DNA of 64,000 nucleotides from Bacillus_AB infantis_B. GTDB taxonomy: Bacteria > Bacillota > Bacilli > Bacillales > Cytobacillaceae. The number at the start of each line of letters is the position of its first letter. Position 1 is the stretch's first letter. The stretch is from contig NZ_VTER01000009.1 of assembly GCF_008180445.1 (NCBI RefSeq), positions 131,573 to 195,572 on the forward strand, written 5' to 3'. The translations under genes and the position numbers were made by a program. Of the stretch, positions 1 to 8,190 are shown piece by piece. The notes under the pieces are model-generated. The model did not search any database. It worked only from the letters and a program-made list of their open reading frames with translations, and was not told the DNA's origin.

Positions 1-722
1 CCTCTTACTGCCATGGATGCAATCCGGATGAAATCGGCGAGGTTCGTCTTTTTCAGGATCAGCAGGGAAAACAGCCCGTCATTGATCGACGCATCCGGGG
101 CCAGGCGTTCAAAGCCCCCCACCGAGTTGGTGAGCCCGACCAAAAAGAGCATGGCTTCACCTTCATACAGTTTTCCATCGTATTCAATGCTGACTTCCGT
201 GGATTTGATCGACGGCAGCATTTCAATGCCCTTCAAATAATAGGCCAGCTGCCCCAGCATGGTTTTCAGCTTGCTCGGCACTTCATACGTAAGCTCGGTC
301 AGCCTTCCGCCGCCGGCTATATTAATGAAATATTTATCATTGAACCGGCCGATATCTACAGGGATCGTATCGCCCTGTATGATGATATCAACTGCAGCCT
401 GTACATCGCGGGGAATATGGACCGCACGGGCAAAGTCATTGGTCGTGCCGCACGGAATGATGCCCAGCTTCGGCCGGTACTCCTGCTCGGCCATCCCATT
501 GACCACTTCATTGATCGTTCCGTCTCCCCCGGCTGCTATGACCAAATCATATTTCCTTTCCACAGCAACACGTGCAGCCTTAGTGGCATCACCCTCGCAG
601 GTTGTAGCATGGCATGAGGTTTCGTAGCCTGCTTCCTCCAGCTTCTGCAGCACCTCAGGCAGATTCTTCTTGAAAATTTCCCGTCCAGAGGTTGGATTAT
701 AAATGATTCTTGCTCTTTTCAT
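1..722 (-). CDS. dgkB: Diacylglycerol kinase (3' end outside window)
   Basis: This is the 5' part of a diacylglycerol kinase that runs off the left edge; about 240 of the usual ~300 residues are visible. The enzyme returns diacylglycerol, mostly a by-product of lipoteichoic acid synthesis, to phosphatidic acid at the inner membrane face. The protein opens MKRARIIYNPTSGRE, carries the nucleotide-binding GGDGT motif at about residues 65-69 and a CGTTND motif at about 91-96, and closely resembles Bacillus DgkB. Three in-frame ATGs lie within 12 bases; the one at 722 matches the family start. In B. subtilis dgkB also lies downstream of gatCAB, which supports the call. Confidence 0.93.
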   Translation of the reverse strand, partial: MKRARIIYNPTSGREIFKKNLPEVLQKLEEAGYETSCHATTCEGDATKAARVAVERKYDLVIAAGGDGTINEVVNGMAEQEYRPKLGIIPCGTTNDFARAVHIPRDVQAAVDIIIQGDTIPVDIGRFNDKYFINIAGGGRLTELTYEVPSKLKTMLGQLAYYLKGIEMLPSIKSTEVSIEYDGKLYEGEAMLFLVGLTNSVGGFERLAPDASINDGLFSLLILKKTNLADFIRIASMAVR

Positions 723-921
723 ACCCATCATCCTATTAATAAAATTAACGCTCAATTCAAAACTGTCCATCACTTTTTCCTTAATATAGGAAATAAGCTT
801 CCTTCACAATTTTAACACCATACAGTTTGAAAAGCATAATTTTACCCTTAATTTTTTCGTTTATGCACCTTGGCATTATACCCCTTTTGGCGATAATTAT
901 CCTTTCTCTGCACCTGCTGCT

Positions 922-949
922 GAAAAAATAAAAAACCTGCCGGCGGCAG
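922..949 (-). terminator. Rho-independent terminator after the TetR operon
   Basis: A GC-rich hairpin, CTGCC-GCC-GGCAG on the minus strand (937-949), is followed on that strand by a long T-rich run (922-936). It lies about 35 bases beyond the stop of the TetR gene and fits the end of the three-gene operon. Confidence 0.75.
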
Positions 950-985
950 ATTTTCGGGAATATTCCGATGAGGTATTTTTCAGCC

Positions 986-1600
986 TCATCCACTCTTAAT
1001 ATATGACATCATAAACTGCTTAAAGGTCTGAAAAACTTCTTCTGAAGGAAAATCATCAAAGAGGATGCGCTGGATATTCGTTCCGTCAACCACCACCCAG
1101 AACATATTGGCGATAAGGCGGGAATCTGTTTCAGCTGCAAACTCTCCCGACTCCTTGCCTTCTTCTACAATCTTGAGGATAAGGTCAATAAAGAATTGAT
1201 TGCCTCGCTGTTTCAGCACTCTGCTGATCTCCTCATTCCGCGAAGAATGAAGTGTAAATTCATAGTGGACGACGATGTAATCTTTCATGTCTTTATCAGG
1301 CCTTGAGCGGCTGTAGCGGTCAAAAAGATAAGAAAGCCTGGCACCGGCGGAATCAAGTGCCTCGATTTCCTTCAGGAGGCGGTCATTGGCTTCCTCCGTC
1401 TGCTCCATCATAAGGGTGATATAAATATCATCCTTGCTTTTAAAATAGTTGTAGATGGCACCCTTGCTGATGCCCGATTCTGCAACGATGTCGTCGATGG
1501 ATGCCGCCTGGAAGCCTTTCCTGGCGAAGCATCTCAGCGCACTGGCCAAAATCTCCTTCTTCTTATTCCGTTTATACTCCTCTGATACAATCGGAGGCAC
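986..1600 (-). CDS. TetR/AcrR-family transcriptional regulator
   Basis: This 204-residue protein has the N-terminal helix-turn-helix of TetR regulators: roughly residues 30-58 contain FARKGFQAASIDDI and the recognition-helix signature SGISKGAIYNYFKSK. The C-terminal part is the ligand-binding and dimerisation domain. The start is a GTG directly abutting the TGA stop of the upstream acetyltransferase, with a GGGAGGGG ribosome site inside that gene, so the two are probably translationally coupled. It is the last gene of a three-gene operon. A perfect palindrome over the operon promoter is a likely binding site, which would make it autoregulatory. Its ligand cannot be read from sequence. Confidence 0.9.
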   Translation of the reverse strand: MPPIVSEEYKRNKKKEILASALRCFARKGFQAASIDDIVAESGISKGAIYNYFKSKDDIYITLMMEQTEEANDRLLKEIEALDSAGARLSYLFDRYSRSRPDKDMKDYIVVHYEFTLHSSRNEEISRVLKQRGNQFFIDLILKIVEEGKESGEFAAETDSRLIANMFWVVVDGTNIQRILFDDFPSEEVFQTFKQFMMSYIKSG

Positions 1601-2161
1601 TCAATTCCCCTCCCTGTTTGTGCTCATAGGACGGAACTCATGCCTGAGAATGCCCATGATCAGATTGTCGTAGTAGACTCCATTCCAAAGCAGTTCTCCC
1701 CTGAAAGCCCCTTCCTTTACAAATCCCAGTTTTTCATAAGCCCTGATGGCGCGGCTGTTATACTCATACACATTGAGATACACGCGGTAAAGGCTGAGCA
1801 CTTCAAAGGCATAGTGAAGCAGAAGCGAAATGGCTTCAGTTCCAAGCCCCTTTCCGTAATGCTCTTTTTTATAAAGGGCGATCCGGAGGCTGGCATTTTT
1901 GTTGATATAATCAATTTCCGTCAGAGCCAGATCCCCTATAGCAGCTCCTGTCTCTTTGTCTGTTATCACAAGATCGATCCTTGATTTGTCTCCAGCAAAA
2001 TTCTTATAGGCTTTTTCAAGGCTGTCTTCTGTAAAAAAGGTCTGTGTCCCCGTAAGCTTCCTGAACTCAGGATCCAGGAGGGCCTGATAAATATGGGTGC
2101 TGTCTCCTTCTCTAAAAGGCCGCAGACTGACCCGGGTTCCTGTGAAATAGTTTTCCATCAT
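1601..2161 (-). CDS. GNAT N-acetyltransferase (RimJ/SpeG-like)
   Basis: This 186-residue protein is a single-domain GNAT acetyltransferase of the RimJ/RimL/SpeG type. The acetyl-CoA pyrophosphate-binding loop appears as HYGKGLGTEA (about residues 101-110), followed by the conserved C-terminal pattern NSRAIRAYEKLGFVKEG. Such enzymes move an acetyl group from acetyl-CoA to an amine, either a small molecule such as a polyamine or a protein N-terminus; the substrate here is unknown. The ATG start has an AAAGGA site 6-7 bases upstream. It sits between a small unknown gene and a TetR gene in one operon, so its expression may respond to that regulator's ligand. Confidence 0.88.
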   Translation of the reverse strand: MMENYFTGTRVSLRPFREGDSTHIYQALLDPEFRKLTGTQTFFTEDSLEKAYKNFAGDKSRIDLVITDKETGAAIGDLALTEIDYINKNASLRIALYKKEHYGKGLGTEAISLLLHYAFEVLSLYRVYLNVYEYNSRAIRAYEKLGFVKEGAFRGELLWNGVYYDNLIMGILRHEFRPMSTNREGN

Positions 2162-2173
2162 GCAAATTCCTTT

Positions 2174-2422
2174 CTATCCGCAGCTTTTTGCACGCTTTTC
2201 CATCAGCACGGCAAAAAGTTCCCCATGCTCTTTGGTAATAGCAGCATCTTCATCTATCAGCCCCTCTTTTACCAGTTCTGTTCTGATTCTATCTAAGAAC
2301 AGCTCCTTAATCGCTCCTGACCGGCAAGGCTGGATATGCCCGGAAAGCTCCCATATCCATTCTTCCATATGGATGCTCTTGCTTGTTTTCTTCATCTCAC
2401 TTGAGATTGTTCTTCTGCTCAT
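2174..2422 (-). CDS. Small hypothetical protein, first gene of the TetR operon
   Basis: This encodes 82 residues from ATG 2422 (85 if the GTG at 2431 is used). I do not recognise the family. It is hydrophilic with no membrane segment, an early motif MEEWIWELSGHIQPC, and a charged helical second half ending KRAKSCG. It ends 12 bases before the acetyltransferase start and follows a strong promoter, so it is probably the promoter-proximal gene of the operon. The ribosome site (GGGTGA) is modest. Coding status is inferred from its position and from tight packing with the next gene. Confidence 0.6.
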   Translation of the reverse strand: MSRRTISSEMKKTSKSIHMEEWIWELSGHIQPCRSGAIKELFLDRIRTELVKEGLIDEDAAITKEHGELFAVLMEKRAKSCG

Positions 2423-2481
2423 CCTTCTCACCCGCTTTTCTAAAAAACCTTATAAGTTACCAAAAATCAATGTGAATTTAA

Positions 2482-2503
2482 AAATAAACTACTTAGTTTA
2501 TTT
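2482..2503. promoter_or_regulatory. Perfect palindrome, probable TetR operator
   Basis: AAATAAACT and AGTTTATTT form 9-base perfect inverted arms separated by 4 bases. The palindrome begins one base downstream of the -10 element of the minus-strand promoter, covering the expected transcription start. Size and placement fit a repressor operator; the TetR protein encoded in the same operon is the obvious candidate. Binding is inferred. Confidence 0.6.
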
Positions 2504-2504
2504 A

Positions 2505-2533
2505 ATTATAAGTAGATATTTTTAAAAATTCAA
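2505..2533 (-). promoter_or_regulatory. SigA-type promoter of the small protein-GNAT-TetR operon
   Basis: On the minus strand TTGAAT (2528-2533) and TATAAT (2505-2510) are separated by exactly 17 bases, close to the vegetative consensus. The promoter reads into the three-gene operon and is overlapped at its start site by a palindrome. Confidence 0.8.
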
Positions 2534-2683
2534 ACATTTTATCTTGGTATCTATTTAGAAGCTTGCAGCGGGAACATCCTGCACACTTGTCTGCTTTTGA
2601 TTACCCACAGTTTCCAGGACGAAACTTAACTCTCTTTTTAACGTATATAAAGATATACATCAAGGCCGGATGGAGGTTTGTTT

Positions 2684-3268
2684 ATGAAGAAAAAGAAACT
2701 GAATCTCAAAAAAAAGATCATACATAAACCACAGTCTGCCTCCGAATGGCTGACCGCCATTTCAGGGGCAGGATGTCTTCTGCTTTTAATAGGTTCGTTC
2801 ATCCTATGGGGTGCTTCTGAATTAATGGAGGATTTCATATGGTCCCAGGTTCTTGGTTCAATAACAGCTGTATCAATGTGCCTGTGCTTCGGCCTGGCAC
2901 TTTTGGCGGGCGTTTTGGCTGCAGACAGCTGGCCGTTCAAAATTTTCTTGCTTATTTTTACTGTGGTCTTCCTTTCGACCGGCGTGTACTTTGTAAATGA
3001 GGCCCATTTGCTCTACAAGGACAGGGACGCCTACGAAAATAAAGAATTCGAAATTGTGGAAGGCATTCCTGCCGGGGTGGAATACGATGACCCTGAAACT
3101 GGAACTGAGTTTGTAATGGAGCTTATTTTTGACGACTTAATTGTGGACGTCTATGCCATGGATATCAGCAGGAGCTATTATGAAGAACGGCTGGAGGGCA
3201 GGAAGCTGAAAATCGCCTACCTCCCAAACAGCCATTATGCGGTAAGATGGTGGAATTTAGATGAGTAG
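2684..3268 (+). CDS. Membrane protein of unknown function
   Basis: This encodes 194 residues from ATG 2684, chosen because a GGAGG site lies 7 bases upstream (the TTG at 2678 is too close). A lysine-rich N-terminus (KKKKLNLKKK) is followed by three hydrophobic helices near residues 24-44, 56-78 and 84-102, then a soluble C-terminal domain of about 85 residues rich in acidic and aromatic amino acids. I do not recognise the family; the layout is that of membrane proteins carrying a small folded tail domain. It is a single gene convergent with the coat-like gene, with only 6 bases between the two stops. Confidence 0.75.
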   Translation: MKKKKLNLKKKIIHKPQSASEWLTAISGAGCLLLLIGSFILWGASELMEDFIWSQVLGSITAVSMCLCFGLALLAGVLAADSWPFKIFLLIFTVVFLSTGVYFVNEAHLLYKDRDAYENKEFEIVEGIPAGVEYDDPETGTEFVMELIFDDLIVDVYAMDISRSYYEERLEGRKLKIAYLPNSHYAVRWWNLDE

Positions 3269-3274
3269 GGAGCC

Positions 3275-3793
3275 TTATTCTCCATACAGCTCTTTGAATC
3301 GGCGAACAGCTTCTTCCTGCTCCCTTCTGTTTGAATCGGGGGCGTATTCCCAGCCCTTTTCCTTAATCAGTTCACTGTATCTTTCCTGCATCCCTGTCTG
3401 CTGAAGCGCCATCTGTATGTGAATGCGGCGGACATTCGGGGTTTTCATATCAAGTGCCGAGCTGAAATTGGTGCCGGCCATCGACTTAGCCGTGTTTCTC
3501 GCTTCCAGGGCCATTTCCTGATCGCTCAACCTGCCCTCCGTATCAGTACATACCATTTCTAATGGTTTCAGTTCCTGAAGGGCGGCTGCAGTCACTCCTT
3601 CATTTGTCTCTGGATCTATCAGCCTGATCATCACATTTACATGGTTCTTCATCACCACAGCCTGTTCATACAGTATTTGTTTCAGCTTCTCATCCTCCGC
3701 AAGGCAAAAATACATCTCCAGCTTTCCAAGGACACCTTTATGCACCATTAAATGCTCTGACATCAGCCCAAGATCTATCGCTTTTATAATCAT
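3275..3793 (-). CDS. Spore coat F-like protein
   Basis: This encodes 172 residues starting MIIKAIDLGLMSEHLMVHKG. ATG 3793 is chosen because a G-rich ribosome site (GGGGGGATT) lies just upstream, whereas the extended frame to 3853 lacks one. The protein is mainly helical and soluble; the segment around SEHLMVHKGVLGKLEMY and the following helices with NHVNVMIRLIDP resemble the ferritin-like helical bundle of coat F-type proteins, which are deposited in the endospore coat. The assignment rests on overall pattern rather than a diagnostic motif. The gene stands alone, downstream of the terminator of the K+ transporter gene. Confidence 0.5.
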   Translation of the reverse strand: MIIKAIDLGLMSEHLMVHKGVLGKLEMYFCLAEDEKLKQILYEQAVVMKNHVNVMIRLIDPETNEGVTAAALQELKPLEMVCTDTEGRLSDQEMALEARNTAKSMAGTNFSSALDMKTPNVRRIHIQMALQQTGMQERYSELIKEKGWEYAPDSNRREQEEAVRRFKELYGE

Positions 3794-3851
3794 TTCAATC
3801 CCCCCAATTGTATATATAGTTATATATTGAAAAGATATCCCATTCATGAAC

Positions 3852-3883
3852 AAAAAAGGCAGCCCGCTTTCGAAGCAGGCTGC
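3852..3883 (-). terminator. Terminator after the Ktr gene
   Basis: Arms GCAGCC(T/C)GCTT and AAGCGGGCTGC pair around TCG on the minus strand and are followed by six T residues (3852-3857). The hairpin lies directly after the stop of the K+ transporter gene and separates it from the coat-like gene. Confidence 0.85.
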
Positions 3884-3889
3884 TGTATG

Positions 3890-5245
3890 TTATCCAATTA
3901 TGATTTTTTCCTTCGGATAATGATATCTTTCCTTGTTCGGGGTTCCCCTGATCAGGAACAGGAAAGACAGGATGCCGATCCGCCCAATGAACATCAGCAG
4001 GATGATGATGATTTTCCCTGCATCCGTCAGATCCGCTGTAATCCCCATGGAGAGGCCGGTTGTCCCGAATGCAGAAGCCACCTCGAATGCAATCTGCAGA
4101 AAGGTGAACTTCGGATCAGTGAAGGTAAGCAGGATGACTGCCGAGCTGCAAATCAGGATGGCGGTTGCGAACACAATGTAAGATTTGATTACATCCTCCT
4201 GCAGGATTTCCTTTCTAAACACTTTAATATGCGTATTGCCCTTGGCATATGTGTAGATGCTCAGCACCATGATGGCGAAGGTGGTTGTCCTGATTCCTCC
4301 GCCGACACTGCTGGGAGAAGCGCCGATAAACATCAGGATAGAGATAAAGAACAAAGTCGGCTCTGAAAAATCGCTGATATTCATGGTTGCTAGCCCCCCA
4401 TTCCGGGTTGATACAGATTGGAACAGCGCGTAGAAGAAGGATTCATGCCACGATTTATCAGCAAAGAAATGATTATACTCAAAAAGGCAGATAAACGCAG
4501 TACCCAGTACAACCAGCAGAAAGAAGGTCACGGTCGTCACTTTGGTAAAAAGGGTGAACTTATACGGAATTGTACCGCGATGCCGTATAAATTCTCGTAT
4601 CTCAATCAAAACAGGAAAACCGATGGCCCCGACAATCAGCAGGATGATGTTAATGAGCTGCACAAAATAATCATCAGCAAACGGGATCAGGGATTGCCCT
4701 GTAATATCGAAACCCGCATTGGTTGTTGCACTGACAGAGGCAAAGAATCCCTGAAGGAAAGCCTCCTGCCAGGTAGGAAAATACCTCAGGAAATGAAAGC
4801 CAAGAATGATGGCGCCAATTAATTCAATGGTGATAAAGATAACAAGAATACGCCTGATGAGCATCACCAGTCCAGCAAGATTATACTGATTCTGATCAGT
4901 CATGATCAGCTTCCTTTTTCTTAACCCGATTTTCTTTCCGACAAGCAGCCAGAAAAAAGTGCCAAGCGTCATAATCCCGATTCCGCCGAACTGCAGGATG
5001 AAAGCAAAGATAAAAGTGCCTGGCACACTGAGGATCTCGCTGACATTCACAGTGGAGAGGCCCGTGACGCTGATGGCGCTGACTGAAGTAAAAAAAGCAT
5101 CTATAAAGGACAGTTCAACGCCTTCCTTCAGGGTGATCGGCAGCTCCAGCAGTACAGCAGAAAGAACAACAGCAAATAAGTAGAACAGAACGATCAGCTG
5201 CGCGGAAGATAATCGCTCCAGGACTTTTTCAATAAATGTCTTCAT
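3890..5245 (-). CDS. ktrD: Ktr potassium uptake transporter, membrane subunit (KtrB/KtrD-type)
   Basis: This 451-residue integral membrane protein is the ion-translocating subunit of a Ktr/Trk-type K+ transporter. The four pore regions of the superfamily are visible as SVTGLS (about 60), TTNAGF (about 176), STRNGG (about 282) and FGTTGLS (about 392), each with a central selectivity-filter glycine. Length matches B. subtilis KtrB/KtrD (about 445-450). No gene for a cytosolic gating partner (KtrA or KtrC) is adjacent, which is the KtrD arrangement, hence the tentative symbol. KtrD-type systems use a KtrC encoded elsewhere and serve K+ uptake and osmotic adaptation. The gene is monocistronic with a strong terminator. 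Confidence 0.9.
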   Translation of the reverse strand: MKTFIEKVLERLSSAQLIVLFYLFAVVLSAVLLELPITLKEGVELSFIDAFFTSVSAISVTGLSTVNVSEILSVPGTFIFAFILQFGGIGIMTLGTFFWLLVGKKIGLRKRKLIMTDQNQYNLAGLVMLIRRILVIFITIELIGAIILGFHFLRYFPTWQEAFLQGFFASVSATTNAGFDITGQSLIPFADDYFVQLINIILLIVGAIGFPVLIEIREFIRHRGTIPYKFTLFTKVTTVTFFLLVVLGTAFICLFEYNHFFADKSWHESFFYALFQSVSTRNGGLATMNISDFSEPTLFFISILMFIGASPSSVGGGIRTTTFAIMVLSIYTYAKGNTHIKVFRKEILQEDVIKSYIVFATAILICSSAVILLTFTDPKFTFLQIAFEVASAFGTTGLSMGITADLTDAGKIIIILLMFIGRIGILSFLFLIRGTPNKERYHYPKEKIIIG

Positions 5246-5408
5246 ATTTCACCAACGTTATGTAAGAGTATTAGTCTCTTCAGTATACCCAATTTTCACC
5301 CTGCTGTTAATTCCTGCCTTGTTAAGGTTCCCGTAAGGTTCTGTTCACAGCGCTGAAATTTCCGGCCTGTATACTTGTGAAAAAGACATTATGGGAGGAA
5401 ATAAGATC

Positions 5409-5594
5409 ATGCACCATTTATTGCTTGCAGCACTCATTATTCTGGCGGCTGCATCCAGCTATATTTTCCGAGATGGGCTGACAGACCGCTCTCTAATGGT
5501 TTCCAGCATGCTTGTCATCCTGAATATTGGCATGTACATGCGGGCGAGGGCTAAAAAAGAAGCGATCAAAGGCAGTTCCGCCCCAGAAGTATAA
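5409..5594 (+). CDS. Small membrane protein
   Basis: This encodes 61 residues starting MHHLLLAALIILAAASSY; GGAGG lies 10 bases before ATG 5409 (an upstream in-frame ATG at 5391 overlaps that site and is less likely). Two hydrophobic stretches, near residues 3-18 and 29-44, suggest a two-helix membrane protein with a short basic then neutral tail ending SSAPEV. No family is recognised. It is divergent from the Ktr gene and convergent with the ECF operon, and shares the bidirectional hairpin at 5606-5636 as its terminator. Confidence 0.6.
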   Translation: MHHLLLAALIILAAASSYIFRDGLTDRSLMVSSMLVILNIGMYMRARAKKEAIKGSSAPEV

Positions 5595-5601
5595 GGACAA
5601 T

Positions 5602-5636
5602 AAAAAAGATGCAGGGCCCAATCGGCCTTGCATCTT
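5602..5636. terminator. Bidirectional terminator between the small membrane gene and the ECF operon
   Basis: Arms AAGATGCAGGGCC and GGCCTTGCATCTT pair around a 5-base loop. On the minus strand the hairpin is followed by a T6 run, so it ends the ECF operon; it can also serve the plus-strand gene. The stop codon of the minus-strand membrane protein lies in its edge. Confidence 0.8.
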
Positions 5637-6627
5637 ATTCTGCAGCTGTATTCAAACTCACACTATAGCTGCTGGAAATGCTGATCCGGTGCTCTCCGCT
5701 GCCAGACTGGTAGGTTGCATCCTTTCCGCCGCTGCTGGAATCTGCATATCCTTCTTCACCAGAGGGCTTTTCTTCTTTTGTCACCTTCCAGTCTCCCTCA
5801 CTGCCCTGAAAATCCTTTATATCAAAGGCATTTACCTTCAGGCTGCTTTCTTCCTGGATATACAGGGAGACATGGGATACCTGTTCAACACTCCAGTCGC
5901 TCATCAGCTGCCTCGGCTTCATGGTCACTGTGTTGCCGCTTCCTGTGACTTCAAGCTTTACGCCCATAGGAATAAGGAGCGTGGCATCCATGGAGGCATA
6001 GCGTTCAAACGGTCCCGCTGTTTCATTCGGAAGCTCTTTGACCGTGATATAGAGCGAGTCGCCATTCCGGTGGGAGCTGACATAATCTGAGGGCTTTGAA
6101 ACCAGGTTTTCATTTTTGCCAGTCATCGCTCTGTATGTGCCGAACATGGAAACATCTTTTCCGGAAGCACCTTCAATAGTGATCGGGGAATTTCCGGTCT
6201 GGACAATGATCCTCTTGATGCTTCCATCCAGCTTTTCGGTGAACTCTGGCAGATCCATCGTCCGCTCTTCCCTGCTCACCACATCATCTAATTTATCCAG
6301 TATCCCCGTTGAACTGACTGCCGCAAATCCGATGCCGGCTGTGCCGAGAATGCCGACAAAGAGAATGCTGAGAAAATCATATTTCAAATAAGGCTTTTCC
6401 TGTTTGGAAAAAAGCAGGAACAGCAGGATTTCCGCTCCCAGAATCACGAGGATGATCGGCCACCATGACATCATGGCATAGCCGAAATCCATATCAAGCA
6501 TCCGCGAAAGCAGCAGGAAAACCCCAAGGAAAAGCAGTGCCGCCCCCATGGAAAATGTGCCAACACGCCATGTCCTCATTCCTTCATTCCGCCCTTCGTT
6601 TTTCTCATCCGTGCCCAAATTAATCAA
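5635..6627 (-). CDS. Membrane protein with C-terminal adhesin-like beta domain, ECF operon
   Basis: This encodes up to 330 residues. The first part has three hydrophobic segments (about 20-45, 52-72 and 88-108) with a WWPIILVILGAEILLF pattern reminiscent of LiaF-type membrane regions. The remaining ~210 residues are a serine/threonine-rich, beta-prone exterior domain (IIVQTGNSPITIEG, DATLLIPMGVKLEVTGSGN) similar in style to putative auto-adhesin domains. The start is uncertain: the frame opens with TTG at 6627, and a second TTG at 6618 has a better spaced GGCGG site. It overlaps the upstream membrane-protein gene by 8 bases and is the last gene of the ECF sigma operon, so it is probably an envelope-stress target or sensor. 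Confidence 0.75.
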   Translation of the reverse strand: MINLGTDEKNEGRNEGMRTWRVGTFSMGAALLFLGVFLLLSRMLDMDFGYAMMSWWPIILVILGAEILLFLLFSKQEKPYLKYDFLSILFVGILGTAGIGFAAVSSTGILDKLDDVVSREERTMDLPEFTEKLDGSIKRIIVQTGNSPITIEGASGKDVSMFGTYRAMTGKNENLVSKPSDYVSSHRNGDSLYITVKELPNETAGPFERYASMDATLLIPMGVKLEVTGSGNTVTMKPRQLMSDWSVEQVSHVSLYIQEESSLKVNAFDIKDFQGSEGDWKVTKEEKPSGEEGYADSSSGGKDATYQSGSGEHRISISSSYSVSLNTAAE

Positions 6628-7720
6628 CCGCCTTTTCTTTTACAGATTTGCTGCCAAGAAGGAGGCGCAGCCCGCCGCCGATCAGCAGGATGCATACAAT
6701 GCCTGTCTGGAAGTAGCGGTCAAACCAATAGCGGATATCTATATCGATCATGTCGTACAGCATCGGCGAAACCGCAGGAAGGACGATGCTTGTTGTCAGA
6801 TAGTACAATCCCACAAGGACCAGTCCGATCCCCACCCATTTCTGATGATTGATGAAATATGAAATGATGGGTGTATCCTCCAAAGGCTCATTCCCGTATC
6901 TGGAAGACTTCTGCAGTCCGTCGAAGAAGCTGTAGAACCAGATGATCGGGATCAGGAACAAGAAAATCCCCAGCCTGAGCACATCCAGGATATAAATGGA
7001 GAACAGGAAGGCAGCCATCAGCTGAATGCCCCGCCGCTGCAGACCGAGATACAGATGGCCTGCTCCCGGAAAGATGGACAGGAAGGTAGCAATAGATTTG
7101 CTTTTCTTGCCTTCATCCCGCTTCGACTCGAAATCCTCCATAATCGTACGGTCCACCAGCTCTTCTCCCCGATGCTTCCGGTTCAGCTGCTGCAATGCAT
7201 CAAAGAAGCCGTAAACCCAAATGACCGGCAGGATCGCCCAGAATACAAGGAATTCACTGCGATGGGTCAGCACTGACACAAACAGCACCATCACCCCCAA
7301 ACCAAGAAAAGCGGTCAGGAGCGTAAGCCCCCGGTTCATCAGGCCAAGCTGAAAGTGCCCAAGACCTGGCACAAAGGACAGGATGATGGTAAAAAAGCGC
7401 TCCGACTCCTGGCTGGCTGCCGGCTTAGCTGATCCAGCAGCCCCGCTGCCATCCGTAAAGGCTGTGCCGCCCTGCTGGTAGAGCTTTGATGCAGTGATGG
7501 CTGTATCAACAAAGTTCACAAAATAGATCAGCAGGCCGAACAGCGCAAAAACCAATGGCCCATCCCCGTAAACGTACATGCTGATCAGAGCAACCGTTAG
7601 AATCATCAGCCCGAACACAGCCGCTGTATAAAATAAACCTCTAAGGGTCTTTCCCAGATAAAGCAGGCCTCCCCCAGGGAAAAAAGCTAAAAGAAAAGCG
7701 ATAATCGGATTTTTCTTCAT
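6620..7720 (-). CDS. Polytopic membrane protein with three TM2-like repeats, ECF operon
   Basis: This 366-residue protein contains three copies of a hydrophobic module that begins with a Pro-Gly turn: FFPGGGLLYLGKTLRG near residue 13, FVPGLGHFQLGLMNRG near 115 and IFPGAGHLYLGLQRRG near 213. The pattern (aliphatic helix, PG turn, tyrosine/leucine-glycine, arginine-glycine, second helix) resembles TM2-type membrane modules. A further C-terminal pair of helices (about 295-355) follows. ATG 7720 overlaps the last base of the anti-sigma gene and has AAGGAGG 10 bases upstream. Its function is unknown. Position in an ECF sigma/anti-sigma operon suggests a role in envelope stress sensing or repair. 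Confidence 0.8.
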   Translation of the reverse strand: MKKNPIIAFLLAFFPGGGLLYLGKTLRGLFYTAAVFGLMILTVALISMYVYGDGPLVFALFGLLIYFVNFVDTAITASKLYQQGGTAFTDGSGAAGSAKPAASQESERFFTIILSFVPGLGHFQLGLMNRGLTLLTAFLGLGVMVLFVSVLTHRSEFLVFWAILPVIWVYGFFDALQQLNRKHRGEELVDRTIMEDFESKRDEGKKSKSIATFLSIFPGAGHLYLGLQRRGIQLMAAFLFSIYILDVLRLGIFLFLIPIIWFYSFFDGLQKSSRYGNEPLEDTPIISYFINHQKWVGIGLVLVGLYYLTTSIVLPAVSPMLYDMIDIDIRYWFDRYFQTGIVCILLIGGGLRLLLGSKSVKEKAVD

Positions 7721-8190
7721 TATTTATTTGCCTCCTTATTCTTCTTCTCGATCGTATCCATCCAGGCAAAGGTTTTATCCACAAGCCCTTCTGTCACAGA
7801 TGTTTTCTTTTCCTGGAAATCCGGGTCCTGAACAGCTCCAGCATACTGGGTGATCGACTGGAAAACACCGGTCGTCATGAGCAGGATGGTCATTGCCGCT
7901 GCAAGGGAATAGTGGAACAGCGGCGACTGGTAGAATGGCCTGCGCTTCTTTTCTTCATGTATCCGGGGCTGGGCAGGCTCTATTGCTTCTGCCTGGATTT
8001 GCGCCATCACCAGGTCGGTGAAGCCTGAGCCGCTTTCCATTTGCGGCAGCTCTATTACCGCCACTGCCTCCAGATAGACGTCGAGGCACTCATCACAGCT
8101 GTATAGATGATCTTCATAAACTTCCCTTTCCGCCTCTGCCAGTTCATTATTCGCATACCGCTTCCACTCTTCATACGTAAAGTGCTTCAT
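7720..8190 (-). CDS. Zinc-binding anti-sigma factor (ZAS family)
   Basis: This 156-residue single-pass membrane protein has an N-terminal anti-sigma domain with the zinc signature HxxxCxxC (H28, C32, C35 in EDHLYSCDECLDVYLE), a linker, a transmembrane helix at about residues 92-112 (YSLAAAMTILLMTTGVF) and a short extracellular tail. Proteins of this class hold an ECF sigma factor inactive at the membrane until an envelope signal triggers release or proteolysis. It overlaps the sigma gene by 4 bases (ATGA), the classic coupled sigma/anti-sigma arrangement, and is followed by two membrane-protein genes. Confidence 0.9.
   Translation of the reverse strand: MKHFTYEEWKRYANNELAEAEREVYEDHLYSCDECLDVYLEAVAVIELPQMESGSGFTDLVMAQIQAEAIEPAQPRIHEEKKRRPFYQSPLFHYSLAAAMTILLMTTGVFQSITQYAGAVQDPDFQEKKTSVTEGLVDKTFAWMDTIEKKNKEANK

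Noticed and set aside
781..993. 70-codon minus-strand frame after the TetR gene
   Set aside because: It overlaps the end of the TetR gene and runs through that operon's terminator hairpin, with a composition unlike a coding sequence.
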